Assembly: GCA_000434995.1 (NCBI GenBank)
Contig: FR895335.1
Coordinates: 31,421 to 95,420, forward strand
DNA from: Firmicutes bacterium CAG:341
Lineage (GTDB): Bacteria; Bacillota; Clostridia; Oscillospirales; Acutalibacteraceae
Direction: 5' to 3'
Length of the DNA: 64,000 nucleotides
Below are positions 13,181-23,899 of this stretch, one piece after another (the stretch's first letter is position 1; each line of letters opens with the position of its first letter). Under the pieces are notes generated by a model. That model saw only the letters and a list, made by a program, of their open reading frames with translations, did no database searches and was not told where the DNA came from. The position numbers and the translations under genes are program-made.

Positions 13181-13906
13181 TTATAATCTTAATAACTTCT
13201 TAGCGTTATTGTAGAAAACATCTTCCTGTGCTTTTTCGTCAAGTCCGCATGAAAGTACCTTTTGAATTTCAACAGTAGGATGATGAAACGGTGAGTCAAT
13301 GCCGAACATTATTCTGTCTTTTCCTACGGTTTCATAAGCTTCCTTGATTTTACTGCCCATTGGCATACCACTCATTTCAAGAGTGATATTGTCATATCTC
13401 TTAGCCATTTTAATTGCAGCGTCAATATAAACTCCGTGGCCGTGGCCCATATGTATCATAGTAACTCTTACATCAGGGTATTTTTCAGCAAGAAGTGCAA
13501 TGCTCCACGGAAGTGAAAAAGGCGGGTGACCGCAGTGAATAAATACAGGTACATCATATTCCCTTGCAAAATCCATTACAGGATATACAACAGGGTCATC
13601 TGCAACAAATGCATCAAAAAGAGGTTGCATTTTAATACCCATAAATCCTTCTTCGTTAATATAATGATTTAATTTCTTTTCAACATCATCAAGTGCCGGG
13701 TTAACCCAAACAAACGGAACGATTTTATCGGGATATGATTGAAAAGCATCAACTACTTCATCATTGCCTTGAAAATTTGGAGCAGTTAAAAATGTTTTTT
13801 CAATATCGTATTCATCCATTTGCTCTATCAATTTTTGCTTTGTAAATGCAACTCCTGCCCAGCCGCCGAAATTGCCGATATGTGAATGTGCATCTATTTT
13901 TTTCAT
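13181..13906 (-). CDS. Amidohydrolase-family metal-dependent hydrolase
   Basis: A 241-residue TIM-barrel amidohydrolase (Amidohydro_2 / COG2159-like). It begins KKIDAHSHIGNFGGW with the metal-binding HxH pair. Further likely ligands are in VFIHCGHPPFSLPW and MIHMGHGHG, and a late aspartate is in FGIDSPFHHP. It is shorter than most decarboxylase-type members. No signal peptide is present. AGGAGATAATAAA precedes the ATG. It follows the ECF S component by 16 bases and is presumably cotranscribed, so it may act on the imported compound or be unrelated to it. The substrate is unknown. Confidence 0.85.
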   Translation of the reverse strand: MKKIDAHSHIGNFGGWAGVAFTKQKLIEQMDEYDIEKTFLTAPNFQGNDEVVDAFQSYPDKIVPFVWVNPALDDVEKKLNHYINEEGFMGIKMQPLFDAFVADDPVVYPVMDFAREYDVPVFIHCGHPPFSLPWSIALLAEKYPDVRVTMIHMGHGHGVYIDAAIKMAKRYDNITLEMSGMPMGSKIKEAYETVGKDRIMFGIDSPFHHPTVEIQKVLSCGLDEKAQEDVFYNNAKKLLRL

Positions 13907-13922
13907 TTTATTATCTCCTAAA

Positions 13923-14459
13923 TTAACCTACCATTTTTTTAAGCTTTGCTGTGATTTTTGTTTTATCAAATACTACAATAAATACTGCGGCTACTACAAT
14001 ACCTACTACTGTTTGAATAGCAAGAGTAGGAAGAGAAGAAAATGCATAAGCCTTATCAAAAAGAAATATTTTAACAACTGTGTATGCAACTATCTGCCAT
14101 GCACCGCCGAGAATTGAACCTACAACATAGCCTACAATTCTGTTATTTTTAATTACTTTTTCCATAATAAGCGCACAGATAAGTGCCATAAAAAATTTGA
14201 TAATAAATGTCGGCGCTACCCAAGCTGAATATCCACCGATAAGGTCTGCAAGCCCTGCACCGATACCTGCTGCCAAAGGAGCTTTTTTATAGCCAAGAAA
14301 TACGATAGCAAGGAAAATCATACTATCCCCAATGTGTGTGTAACCGTTTACAAACGGAATTTTAAATGTGTAAGTAAATACAAATACCAATGCTGCCATA
14401 ACTGCCGTAAAAGTTATTGACCTTACATTGATTCGAGCATTTTTTGTGTTTTCTTTCAT
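13923..14459 (-). CDS. ECF-type transporter substrate-binding (S) component
   Basis: A 178-residue integral membrane protein with about five to six hydrophobic segments. The N-terminal RSITFTAVMAALVFVFTY and the HIGDSMIFLAIVFLGY segment are typical of ECF S components, which capture vitamins or precursors and share a separate EcfA/A'/T energising module. That module is not in this window. The frame opens at 14489, but ATG 14459 is chosen because AGGAGGTGAG sits directly upstream. No riboswitch was recognised in the leader. The vitamin specificity (pantothenate, thiamine precursor, riboflavin or other) cannot be assigned from the sequence alone. Confidence 0.85.
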   Translation of the reverse strand: MKENTKNARINVRSITFTAVMAALVFVFTYTFKIPFVNGYTHIGDSMIFLAIVFLGYKKAPLAAGIGAGLADLIGGYSAWVAPTFIIKFFMALICALIMEKVIKNNRIVGYVVGSILGGAWQIVAYTVVKIFLFDKAYAFSSLPTLAIQTVVGIVVAAVFIVVFDKTKITAKLKKMVG

Positions 14460-14487
14460 ATGCTCACCTCCTGCTAAAAAGAATATC

Positions 14488-14515
14488 ATTATACTGTGTA
14501 CTTTTCAATCAACAA
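14488..14515 (-). promoter_or_regulatory. Promoter of the ECF S component-amidohydrolase unit
   Basis: Minus strand: -35 TTGTTG (14510-14515), 16-base spacer, -10 TATAAT (14488-14493), about 30 bases before the start codon. Confidence 0.6.
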
Positions 14516-14653
14516 TTTTAGTTATTTTTTAGTATACAGTTTATGCTATATATTTATAATTTAATACCATATTATATAGGCGCAAATCACACTTGAAATT
14601 GTTATGAAAATATATACAAAATAAGAAAATTTTGAGAAATTCGAAAAAAAGTA

Positions 14654-14682
14654 TTGACAACTCGAAAAAAAGGTAATACTAT
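14654..14682 (+). promoter_or_regulatory. Promoter of the hrcA operon
   Basis: -35 TTGACA (14654-14659), 17-base spacer, -10 TACTAT (14677-14682). The CIRCE operator begins 10 bases downstream, the standard position for HrcA control. Confidence 0.75.
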
Positions 14683-14692
14683 TATAACAGAG

Positions 14693-14719
14693 TTAGCACT
14701 CGGGTATATAGAGTGCTAA
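14693..14719 (+). promoter_or_regulatory. CIRCE operator (HrcA-binding inverted repeat)
   Basis: A perfect CIRCE element: TTAGCACTC (14693-14701), nine bases, GAGTGCTAA (14711-14719). It lies between the -10 box and hrcA, so HrcA should repress its own operon. No second CIRCE was found before dnaJ. Confidence 0.97.
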
Positions 14720-14743
14720 CGATATGATAAAGAGGTGGAAAGG

Positions 14744-15772
14744 ATGATAAGTGAAAGGCGACACGCAATACTCGGTTTGATTATAGAGCATTATTTGCGT
14801 ACCGGCGAACCAATCGGTTCTAAAACATTATGTCAGCTTCTTCCCTACTCAATATCAAGCGCCACTATCAGAAACGAAATGGCTTATTTGACGCAATTAG
14901 GTTTTCTTGAGCAAAGGCACACAAGCGGCGGAAGAGTACCGAGCAAAGCTTCTTACAGATATTATGTTGATAATATTATGCAGGAAAAGCCGATAAGCAA
15001 ATATGAAACAGATAAGATTAACGAAGCCCTTTCTGTAAACTCAGGTGACCCTGAAAGGCTTTTGGCAGACGCTTGCAAGCTTTTGGAGGAATATTCACAC
15101 TGCGCAGCTTTTTGCGCAACACTTGAAGACCCATATGATTGCATACAAGGTGTTGATTTAATTCCGGCAGGCAATCAAAAAGCAATGCTTGTAATGTTAA
15201 CTGTCGGCAGTAAAATTAAATCTTCGCTAATCAATATGCCTTGCGCACTTGATGAAGATTTCAGAAAGAAATTTTATGAGGTTTCGGCTAAATTTTTAAC
15301 AGGCACACCGCTTACAAATGTTAATTTAGCGCTTATTCAAAGCGCAGTCGGCGTGGCAGGCGAAAGGATATTTGATATGCTTCCCGCCCTCTCATCGCTT
15401 TGTGCGCTGTGTAATGAAGCATCGCACAGTAAATTAACACTTGAAGGTGAAACAAATTTACTTTCACACAGTGAGCTTGGTTCTGATCTTTACAAGATTC
15501 TCGGTTTATTAACAGAGAAAAAGCAATTGATGGAGCTGTCAAAAAGCTTTGCAAATTCAAACAGCAAGCAGCTTTTGCTGATAGGTGATGAAAACCCTAT
15601 ATATGAAATGAAAAACACATCCACAGTAATTGCAAAATATAATTACGAAGGCGGGCAAAAAGCTGTTTTAGGTGTTATCGGCTCAATGCGAATTGATTAT
15701 GAAAGCATATTGCCGAGAATAAATTATATAATCAACACAGTTGATACACTTCTTTCAAAGAAAGGGGCATAA
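14744..15772 (+). CDS. hrcA: Heat-inducible transcription repressor HrcA
   Basis: The repressor of class I heat-shock genes, binding CIRCE and depending on chaperonins for activity. It has 342 residues, the normal size. The N-terminal winged helix includes ERRHAILGLIIEHYLRTGEPIGSKTL and SSATIRNEMAYLTQLGFLEQ, then the HTSGGRVPS wing. The central and C-terminal parts are the GAF-like HrcA domain. ATG 14744 is chosen over the in-frame GTG 14735 because AGGTGG is spaced five bases before it. It is the first gene of hrcA-grpE-dnaK, directly after CIRCE. Confidence 0.97.
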   Translation: MISERRHAILGLIIEHYLRTGEPIGSKTLCQLLPYSISSATIRNEMAYLTQLGFLEQRHTSGGRVPSKASYRYYVDNIMQEKPISKYETDKINEALSVNSGDPERLLADACKLLEEYSHCAAFCATLEDPYDCIQGVDLIPAGNQKAMLVMLTVGSKIKSSLINMPCALDEDFRKKFYEVSAKFLTGTPLTNVNLALIQSAVGVAGERIFDMLPALSSLCALCNEASHSKLTLEGETNLLSHSELGSDLYKILGLLTEKKQLMELSKSFANSNSKQLLLIGDENPIYEMKNTSTVIAKYNYEGGQKAVLGVIGSMRIDYESILPRINYIINTVDTLLSKKGA

Positions 15773-15775
15773 AAT

Positions 15776-16315
15776 ATGAGTAAAAAGAAAAATAACGAAG
15801 AAAAAGAAGTAAAAACACAGGCAGAAAAACAAGAGGAAAAAGAAACTGAAGCTACCGATAAGGCAGAAAAAAACGCAGAAGAAAATCCGCTTGAAAAAGA
15901 ACTTAAAGATACAAAAGAGCAGCTTTTAAGAGTAACTGCCGAATATTCAAACTTCCGCAAACGCAGTGAAAAAGAAAAAAATGAAAGCTTTGCTTTCGCT
16001 ACAATTAAAGCTGTGTCGGAAATTCTTGCCACTGTTGATAACCTTGAAAGAGCAATTGCAAGTGAGCAGGAAGATTACGAAGGACTTAAAAAGGGTGTTC
16101 AGATGACCTATGATGGTCTTATGGCATCACTTGAAAAATTAGGTGTTACAGCCTATGGAGAACAAGGTGAGCAGTTTGACCCAAATCTTCATCACGCAGT
16201 AATGCATATTGATGATGATTCGCTTGATGCAAATGTAATCACAGATGTATTCCAAAAAGGCTATAAATATAATGACAAAGTTGTAAGACCTGCAATGGTT
16301 AAAACAGCAAACTAA
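15776..16315 (+). CDS. grpE: Nucleotide exchange factor GrpE
   Basis: The ADP/ATP exchange factor of DnaK. It has 179 residues. A highly charged Lys/Glu coiled-coil N-terminus (about 1-60) leads into the long helix LLRVTAEYSNFRKRSEKEK, and then the beta-wing domain with GEQFDPNLHHAVM and the C-terminal GYKYNDKVVRPAMVK. It begins three bases after the hrcA stop with AAAGGGG inside the end of hrcA, so translation is likely coupled. It is followed by dnaK after 27 bases. Confidence 0.97.
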   Translation: MSKKKNNEEKEVKTQAEKQEEKETEATDKAEKNAEENPLEKELKDTKEQLLRVTAEYSNFRKRSEKEKNESFAFATIKAVSEILATVDNLERAIASEQEDYEGLKKGVQMTYDGLMASLEKLGVTAYGEQGEQFDPNLHHAVMHIDDDSLDANVITDVFQKGYKYNDKVVRPAMVKTAN

Positions 16316-16318
16316 TAA

Positions 16319-18196
<1,878 letters not shown>

Positions 18197-18199
18197 GTC

Positions 18200-18227
18200 T
18201 TGACATCATAATAAATTATTATATAAT
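18200..18227 (+). promoter_or_regulatory. Internal promoter for dnaJ
   Basis: -35 TTGACA (18200-18205), 16-base spacer, -10 TATAAT (18222-18227), starting four bases after the dnaK stop. No CIRCE element overlaps it, so this start should not be under direct HrcA control. Confidence 0.75.
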
Positions 18228-18231
18228 ACCT

Positions 18232-18266
18232 AAGAGGCTGTCTTATATTAGACAGCTCTCTTTTGG
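18232..18266 (+). terminator. Hairpin between dnaK and dnaJ
   Basis: AAGAG-GCTGTCT (18232-18243) pairs with AGACAGC-TCTCTT (18250-18262) with one bulged base and a six-base loop, followed by a short T run. It may end the hrcA-grpE-dnaK transcript or act as a processing or stabilising hairpin. The predicted dnaJ transcript would start inside it, near 18234. Confidence 0.6.
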
Positions 18267-18297
18267 TAAATGAACATAAAAGAAAGGGTTAAAGTAT

Positions 18298-19452
18298 ATG
18301 CCTGAAGATAAAAGAGATTATTACGAAGTGCTTGGCGTAAGCAAAAACGCAAGTGACGACGAAATCAAAAAAGCATACAGAAAAACGGCAAAGAAATACC
18401 ACCCTGACTTAAACCCGGATAATCCTAAGGCTGAAGCCAAGTTTAAAGAATGTAACGAAGCTTACGAAGTTCTTTCAGACCCACAGAAAAAAGCACGCTA
18501 TGACCAATTCGGCTTTGCCGGTGTTGACCCTAACTACGGTGCAGGCCAGGGCGGCGGCTTCGGCGGTGGATTTGGCGGCGGTTTTGACGGCGATATTGAT
18601 TTAGGTGACATTTTTTCATCATTCTTCGGCGGCGGCTTTGGCGGCAGCTCGCGAAATCCTAATGCCCCGTCAAGAGGTCGTGACATACAGGCATCAGTCA
18701 CTCTTACATTTGAAGAAGCTGCAAAAGGCTGCAAAAAGACTATTGAAGTTATGCGTGTTATGGACTGCAGCGAATGTGGCGGCACAGGTGCGGCAAAAGG
18801 CACAACCCCTACCGTATGCCCTGAATGTCACGGTTCAGGTGTGCAAACAGTTTCACAGCGTACACCGCTTGGTGTAATGAGTACACAGCGTACCTGCTCA
18901 CGCTGCGGCGGTACAGGTAAAATAATCAATACGCCTTGCCAGAAATGTAACGGAAAGGGTAAAGTCAGAACCAGAAAGAAAATTGAAGTCAATATACCTG
19001 CCGGTATTGATAATAACCAAATAGTTAATGTGCGCGGCTTTGGTAACGCAGGTTCTAACGGTGGCCCATCAGGTGACCTTAAAGTTATTATCAGCATTAA
19101 AAAGCACGCATATTTTAAGCGTGACGGTTATGATGTATGGTTTGATAAGCACATTTCCATTGTTGAAGCAACACTTGGTGCAGAGGTTGAAATACCTACT
19201 CTTGAAGGAAATGTCAAGTTGAACATTCCATCCGGTACACAACCGGGCGAAGTCTTTACACTTAAAGGCAATAAAGGTATCTCCCGCTTAAATGGCATGG
19301 GCAAAGGTGATGAACATGTAAGGATAATTGTTGATATTCCTAAAAATGTTACATCCGAACAAAAGCAACTATTAAAAGAATTTGACAAAACCTATGTTCC
19401 GCCGAAAAACAGCGGAAAAGAAGGCTTTTTTGATAAATTTAAAAAGAAATAA
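18298..19452 (+). CDS. dnaJ: Co-chaperone DnaJ (Hsp40)
   Basis: A type I J-protein that delivers substrates to DnaK and stimulates its ATPase. It has 384 residues. The J domain (about 5-70) has the HPD motif in [10 protein letters not shown] Gly/Phe-rich region follows (about 78-120), unusually rich in GGGFGG repeats. The zinc-binding domain has four CxxCxGxG motifs: [24 protein letters not shown] and CQKCNGKG. The C-terminal substrate-binding domains are complete. AAAGGG precedes the ATG. It has its own promoter and its own strong terminator. Confidence 0.97.
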   Translation: MPEDKRDYYEVLGVSKNASDDEIKKAYRKTAKKYHPDLNPDNPKAEAKFKECNEAYEVLSDPQKKARYDQFGFAGVDPNYGAGQGGGFGGGFGGGFDGDIDLGDIFSSFFGGGFGGSSRNPNAPSRGRDIQASVTLTFEEAAKGCKKTIEVMRVMDCSECGGTGAAKGTTPTVCPECHGSGVQTVSQRTPLGVMSTQRTCSRCGGTGKIINTPCQKCNGKGKVRTRKKIEVNIPAGIDNNQIVNVRGFGNAGSNGGPSGDLKVIISIKKHAYFKRDGYDVWFDKHISIVEATLGAEVEIPTLEGNVKLNIPSGTQPGEVFTLKGNKGISRLNGMGKGDEHVRIIVDIPKNVTSEQKQLLKEFDKTYVPPKNSGKEGFFDKFKKK

Positions 19453-19487
19453 AAAATAGCCGAGAATTTTATCTCGGCTATTTTTTT
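19451..19487 (+). terminator. Terminator after dnaJ
   Basis: A perfect stem of about 15 pairs (19451-19465 with 19472-19486) carries the core TAGCCGAGA, has a six-base loop and is followed by T residues. The stem overlaps the dnaJ stop codon. Confidence 0.9.
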
Positions 19488-19488
19488 A

Positions 19489-19517
19489 TTGACAAATTAT
19501 GATTATTGTGCTAATCT
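19489..19517 (+). promoter_or_regulatory. Promoter of the HMA-domain protein gene
   Basis: -35 TTGACA (19489-19494), 17-base spacer, -10 TAATCT (19512-19517). The inverted repeat at 19524-19541 follows immediately and would overlap the transcription start. Confidence 0.7.
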
Positions 19518-19523
19518 GATTAT

Positions 19524-19541
19524 GGTTAGTTAATGCTAACC
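19524..19541 (+). promoter_or_regulatory. Putative DtxR-family operator
   Basis: The inverted repeat GGTTAGTTAATGCTAACC has 6-bp half-sites and a 6-bp spacer and sits just downstream of the -10 box. Two near-identical repeats (27366-27383 and 27423-27440) lie in front of the DtxR-family regulator gene. The similarity to DtxR/IdeR-type half-sites is known-family reasoning; binding is inferred. Confidence 0.65.
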
Positions 19542-19558
19542 TGTGGAGGTGTGTTTGT

Positions 19559-19819
19559 ATGATTAAAACTACAATAGGAATAGATGGTATGATGTGTGGA
19601 ATGTGCGAATCACACATCAATGATGTAATAAGGCGCGAATTTAAAGTTAAAAAAGTAAGTTCATCGCACACAAAAGGAATTGCCGAAATTATAAGCGAAA
19701 ATGAAATAGATGAAGAAAAAATAAAAAAAGCAATCGCTGATACCGGCTATGATGTTACAAGCTTTAAATCAGAGCCTTATGAAAAAAAGAAAGGTATTTT
19801 TTCTTTCCTTTCAAAATAA
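19559..19819 (+). CDS. HMA-domain metal-binding protein (CopZ-like)
   Basis: An 86-residue cytosolic protein with a heavy-metal-associated fold. The metal loop is GMMCGMCESHI (MxCxxC) near residues 11-21, and the beta-alpha-beta pattern ends at IADTGYDVTSF. A short basic tail (YEKKKGIFSFLSK) follows. CopZ-type proteins carry Cu(I) to P-type ATPases, but no copper ATPase is near. The upstream operator matches the one before the DtxR-family iron or manganese-type regulator, so a role outside copper handling is possible. GGAGGT precedes the ATG. Confidence 0.85.
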   Translation: MIKTTIGIDGMMCGMCESHINDVIRREFKVKKVSSSHTKGIAEIISENEIDEEKIKKAIADTGYDVTSFKSEPYEKKKGIFSFLSK

Positions 19820-19825
19820 TGATAT

Positions 19826-19862
19826 AAAAAAGAAGTTCAGTCTTTTGACTGAACTTCTTTTT
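19826..19862. terminator. Bidirectional terminator after the HMA gene
   Basis: A perfect 16-pair stem (19826-19842 region with 19847-19862), core GAAGTTCAGTC, and a TTTT loop. A and T runs on the two sides serve both convergent genes. Confidence 0.9.
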
Positions 19863-19923
19863 ATGTTACTTCTATATTTTCAAAAACGCTCTTTTTAATT
19901 TCTATTACTTTAATTCGTCCATC

Positions 19924-22134
19924 TTATGAAAGCTTTGAAATTACCTCGTCGCGATTTAATTTGCACTTTCTTGCGTTTTCATTATGAGGAACTGCACGAA
20001 GAATTTTACCGTCATAACGGGATACAAGATAATCACACTTATTTCCGTCAATATCAAGTGACTCAAGCGAATATTTTTCTGCAAGAGGTACTTGCTTTTT
20101 AAGATTTGACTTTTCTGTAAGCGCACCAGTCGGGCAAAGGCTTACGCAAAGACCACAGTTGGTACACTTTGTTTGGTCAAGTGGGAGTGCAAAAGCAGGT
20201 GTAACACTTGTTTTGAAGCCACGGCCCAAAAGTCCGAGTACACTGAGTTCTTCAACCTCACGGCAAGAACGAACACAAAGGCCGCAAAGAATACATTTAG
20301 CAGTATTTCTTTCAATAAACGAATTTGCATCCTTGGTATATTTTTGTGGCATTTCACCTGCAAAACGCTCCGGATGAATATCATACCTCTGCGCAACATT
20401 CAAAAGCTTGCACTTGAAATATTCGCGGCATCCGCATTCAAGGCATCTTTCAGCTTCCTTTTGTGCCTGCGAAACAGTAAGGCCGAGTGAAACTTCATCA
20501 AAGCAAGCCTTTCTCTTTTCGGCAGGTAAAACTTCGGCAACTATCTGTGCCTCTTTAGTTTTGCCTGAAAAATCAATTTTATCCTCATCACGCTTGCTGA
20601 CATAAGGCTCTGTAAAATCAAGCTTTTCGCCCTTTAAATATGCGTCAACAACTTTTACGCACTTGTCAGCTTCGCCGATTGCGGCAATAGCAATTGATGC
20701 ACCTTTGTTTGTAGCATCACCGATTGCAAATACACCGTCAAGATTTGTAAGAAATGTATCTTCATCAGCAGATATTGTTCCTCTTTGTGTAAGTTCAACA
20801 GTATCTTTAAAATCATCCGAGTCGAGCTTCTGACCGATTGCCATAATCACACTGTCAAGTTCAAGATATTCCGTCTTACCCTCAATTGCAACCGGGCGTC
20901 TTCTGCCTGATGCGTCAGGCTCACCGAGTTCCATAAGCTGAAGTGTCATACCGCTTACTTTTCCGTTTTGTGAGTGAATTTCAAGCGGATTTGTGAGGAA
21001 TTTATATGTAACTCCCTCTTCCTTTGATTCCTTAATTTCAATTTCTTCGGCAGGCATTTCCTTTTCGGTTCTTCTGTAAATTACATAAACTTCTTTTGCG
21101 CCGAGGCGAACAGCAGTTCTGCAAGCGTCCATAGCAGTGTTACCGCCGCCGCAAACAGCAACTTTTTCGCCTATTTCAACAGCCTTACCCTGAATAACAC
21201 TTCTAAGAAAATCTATACCGCCGTATACACCTTGTGTATCTTCACCCTTAACTCTCATCGGGGTGGATTTCCAAGCACCCGGAGCAAGAATAACCGCGTC
21301 ATTCACACTCTTAAGATTTTCAATAGTAATATCACGGCCAAGCTTAACATTGTTGCAAAAGCGAACACCTGTTTTTTCAATAATCTTGATTTCACTGTCA
21401 AGAACTTCCTTTGGCAAACGGTATTGCGGAATACCATATCTGAGCATACCGCCCATTTTATCCATCATATCAAAAACAGTTACTTCGTGGCCAAGCTGTG
21501 CAAGGTAATATGCAGCAGTAAGTCCTGCAGGTCCGCCACCTACGATTGCAACCTTTTTGCCTGTTTTCTCTGCTGTTTTGGGAATGTAGCTGTCACCTTT
21601 TAAATCAAGGTCGGCAGCAAAGCTCTTAAGCTGAACTATATTTATAGGTTCATCTACTTTTCCTCTTCTGCATGCCTTTTCGCAAGGGTGCGGGCATACT
21701 CTGCCGATAGATGCAGGAAGCGGAATTTTATTTTTAATAAGCTTTAATGCCGAGTCAAATTCACCGTTTGCAATAAGACCTACATAACCCTGGCAATCTG
21801 TATTTGCAGGGCAGGCAAGCTGGCATGGTGCAATGCAGTCGCCGTCATGGGCAGACATTAAAAGCTCCATAGCAATTTTTCTTGATTTAATAACTCTTTC
21901 ACTTTCGGTATTGATTACCATTCCATCACTTACTTTTGCCGAGCAAGAACGGAGAAGCTTCGGTATACCCTCGGCCTCTACAACACAAAGTCCGCAAGCA
22001 CCGTAAACTTCAACTGCTTCATCATAGCAAAGGGTAGGAATATAAATTCCGTTTTGCCTTGCCGCTTCAAGAATGGTACTGCCGGCAGGAGCAGTAATTT
22101 CCTTACCGTTAATAGTTAATTTTACATTTTCCAT
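19924..22134 (-). CDS. NuoG-N/GltD/ferredoxin fusion oxidoreductase subunit
   Basis: A 736-residue flavin/Fe-S protein. The N-terminus (1-90) is a [2Fe-2S] ferredoxin domain (CGLCVVE plus flanking cysteines). Next is a GltD-type module with the cysteine-rich lead (CIAPCQLACPA, VCPHPCEKACRRG), the FAD site GGGPAGLTAAYYLAQLG and the NAD(P) site CGGGNTAMDACRTAVRLG. The C-terminus holds a CLECGC-type segment and a two-cluster ferredoxin (CILCGLCVRSC, CTNCGLCVSLCP). With the NuoE- and NuoF-like genes it forms a three-gene unit. This layout resembles Sporomusa-type Nfn (Stn) transhydrogenases, in which a GltD-like subunit replaces the hydrogenase. The role proposed is electron-bifurcating or confurcating exchange among NADH, NADPH and ferredoxin; this is inferred. 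Confidence 0.85.
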   Translation of the reverse strand: MENVKLTINGKEITAPAGSTILEAARQNGIYIPTLCYDEAVEVYGACGLCVVEAEGIPKLLRSCSAKVSDGMVINTESERVIKSRKIAMELLMSAHDGDCIAPCQLACPANTDCQGYVGLIANGEFDSALKLIKNKIPLPASIGRVCPHPCEKACRRGKVDEPINIVQLKSFAADLDLKGDSYIPKTAEKTGKKVAIVGGGPAGLTAAYYLAQLGHEVTVFDMMDKMGGMLRYGIPQYRLPKEVLDSEIKIIEKTGVRFCNNVKLGRDITIENLKSVNDAVILAPGAWKSTPMRVKGEDTQGVYGGIDFLRSVIQGKAVEIGEKVAVCGGGNTAMDACRTAVRLGAKEVYVIYRRTEKEMPAEEIEIKESKEEGVTYKFLTNPLEIHSQNGKVSGMTLQLMELGEPDASGRRRPVAIEGKTEYLELDSVIMAIGQKLDSDDFKDTVELTQRGTISADEDTFLTNLDGVFAIGDATNKGASIAIAAIGEADKCVKVVDAYLKGEKLDFTEPYVSKRDEDKIDFSGKTKEAQIVAEVLPAEKRKACFDEVSLGLTVSQAQKEAERCLECGCREYFKCKLLNVAQRYDIHPERFAGEMPQKYTKDANSFIERNTAKCILCGLCVRSCREVEELSVLGLLGRGFKTSVTPAFALPLDQTKCTNCGLCVSLCPTGALTEKSNLKKQVPLAEKYSLESLDIDGNKCDYLVSRYDGKILRAVPHNENARKCKLNRDEVISKLS

Positions 22135-22150
22135 TTTATCTGCTCCCTCC

Positions 22151-23899
22151 TTACTTTCTTACTACTGCGCCAAAGCGACATGTAGCAATGCATTTACCGC
22201 ATTTAATACATTTGTTTACATCAATTGTGTGTGCCGATTTAACTTCGCCGGAAATTGCATTTACAGGGCAATTTCTTGCGCAAAGTGTACAGCCTTTACA
22301 TTTATCTTTATCAATAGAATATTCAATAAGTGATGAACATTCGCCCGCAGGGCATTTCTTTTCGTTAATATGTGCTTCATATTCATTACGGAAATATTTA
22401 ATAGTAGTTAATACAGGGTTTGGCGCAGTTTGGCCCAAGCCGCAAAGCGCACCGTCTTTAATTCCGTAGCAAAGCTCTTCAAGAAGCTCAACATCACCGT
22501 CTTGCCCCTCACCGTTTGTAATTCTTGTAAGAATTTCAAGCATTCTCTTTGTACCGATACGGCAGTGAATACATTTACCGCAACTTTCCTTTGCAGTAAA
22601 ATCAAGGAAGAATTTAGCCATACCGACCATACATGTACCTTCATCCATTACAACCATACCGCCTGAACCCATAATTGCACCTGTTGCACCGAGTGCCTTG
22701 TAATCAATTACGGTATCAATAAGTTCGGCAGGAATACAACCGCCCGACGGGCCGCCCATCTGCACAGCTTTAAATGCCTTATCACCCTTCATTCCGCCGC
22801 CAATATCAAATATAACATCGCGAAGAGTTTTACCCATAGGAATTTCAACAAGTCCGCTTCTTTTAACTTTACCTGTTACAGCAAATACTTTTGTACCCTT
22901 TGAACCTTCTGTACCCATACTTGCAAAAGCTTCGCCGCCGTTATTTATAATCCAGCTTACATTTGCAAATGTTTCAACATTGTTGATGTTAGACGGTTTT
23001 CTCCAATAACCGCTTTGTGCCGGAAACGGAGGTTTTAACCTTGGCATACCCCTGTGACCTTCAAGTGATTCAATAAGTGCTGTTTCCTCACCGCAAACAA
23101 ATGCGCCTGCACCTGCTTTAATGGTCATTTTACAGCTGAAATCTGTACCGAGAATGTTATCACCCAAATAGCCTGCTTCGGTTGCCTGCTCAATAGCTCT
23201 TTCAAGCCTTTTAATAGCAAGCGGATATTCGGCTCTGACATATACTACCGCATTTTTTGCACCGATTGCATATGCACCGATAAGCATACCCTCAATAAGA
23301 GTATGCGGGTCAGATTCAATTACAGCCCTGTCCATAAATGCACCCGGGTCACCCTCATCCGCATTGCAAATAAGGTATTTTTCTTCACCGTCACTCTGCC
23401 TTGCCGCATTCCACTTGAACCAAGTCGGGAAGCCTGCACCGCCGCGGCCTGCAAGACCTGATGTTTTAATAACTTCAATAACATCTTCCGGTGTCATTTC
23501 ATTGAGAACTTTTTTAATAGCAGTATAGCCGTCAGCCTGAATAAAATCTTCAATTTCATCAGGATTTATAATACCGCAACGGCGAAGAGCAATACGAGTT
23601 TGCTTATTTAAAAATTCTTTATCTTCATCAGATACAAGAAGCGGGGCAATTGCATTTTCATCCCCTGTTTTAGCATATTCTGCAATTTTCTTTGCATCAT
23701 TTTCTGTTACACGAACAAGGCGTTTTACTTCCTTTCCGTCTTCATAAATATCAACAATCGGTTCAAGGTAGCACATACCTATACAACCTGCAATGGTAAG
23801 CATGGCACCGTTCAAATCTTCCTTTAATAATGCCTGCCTTACTTTTTCAGCGCCTGCTGCAATACCGCAAGAACCTTCGCCTACAACAATTTTCATCAT
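22151..23899 (-). CDS. NuoF-like flavin/NADH-binding subunit with ferredoxin tail
   Basis: A 582-residue HydB/NuoF-type subunit. An N-terminal thioredoxin-like [2Fe-2S] domain (SCGIAAG, later GCIGMC) precedes the NuoF core with GRGGAGFPTWFKW, CNADEGDPGAFMDR (FMN/NADH binding), CGEETALIESLEG, and the cluster motif SCGKCIHCRIG. A C-terminal 2[4Fe-4S] ferredoxin has CKGCTLCARNCP and CIKCGKCIATC. This is the subunit class that oxidises NADH with FMN in bifurcating hydrogenases and related complexes. Its start overlaps the stop of the NuoE-like gene by four bases (ATGA), and 16 bases separate it from the GltD-like gene, so the three are one operon. Confidence 0.92.
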   Translation of the reverse strand: MMKIVVGEGSCGIAAGAEKVRQALLKEDLNGAMLTIAGCIGMCYLEPIVDIYEDGKEVKRLVRVTENDAKKIAEYAKTGDENAIAPLLVSDEDKEFLNKQTRIALRRCGIINPDEIEDFIQADGYTAIKKVLNEMTPEDVIEVIKTSGLAGRGGAGFPTWFKWNAARQSDGEEKYLICNADEGDPGAFMDRAVIESDPHTLIEGMLIGAYAIGAKNAVVYVRAEYPLAIKRLERAIEQATEAGYLGDNILGTDFSCKMTIKAGAGAFVCGEETALIESLEGHRGMPRLKPPFPAQSGYWRKPSNINNVETFANVSWIINNGGEAFASMGTEGSKGTKVFAVTGKVKRSGLVEIPMGKTLRDVIFDIGGGMKGDKAFKAVQMGGPSGGCIPAELIDTVIDYKALGATGAIMGSGGMVVMDEGTCMVGMAKFFLDFTAKESCGKCIHCRIGTKRMLEILTRITNGEGQDGDVELLEELCYGIKDGALCGLGQTAPNPVLTTIKYFRNEYEAHINEKKCPAGECSSLIEYSIDKDKCKGCTLCARNCPVNAISGEVKSAHTIDVNKCIKCGKCIATCRFGAVVRK

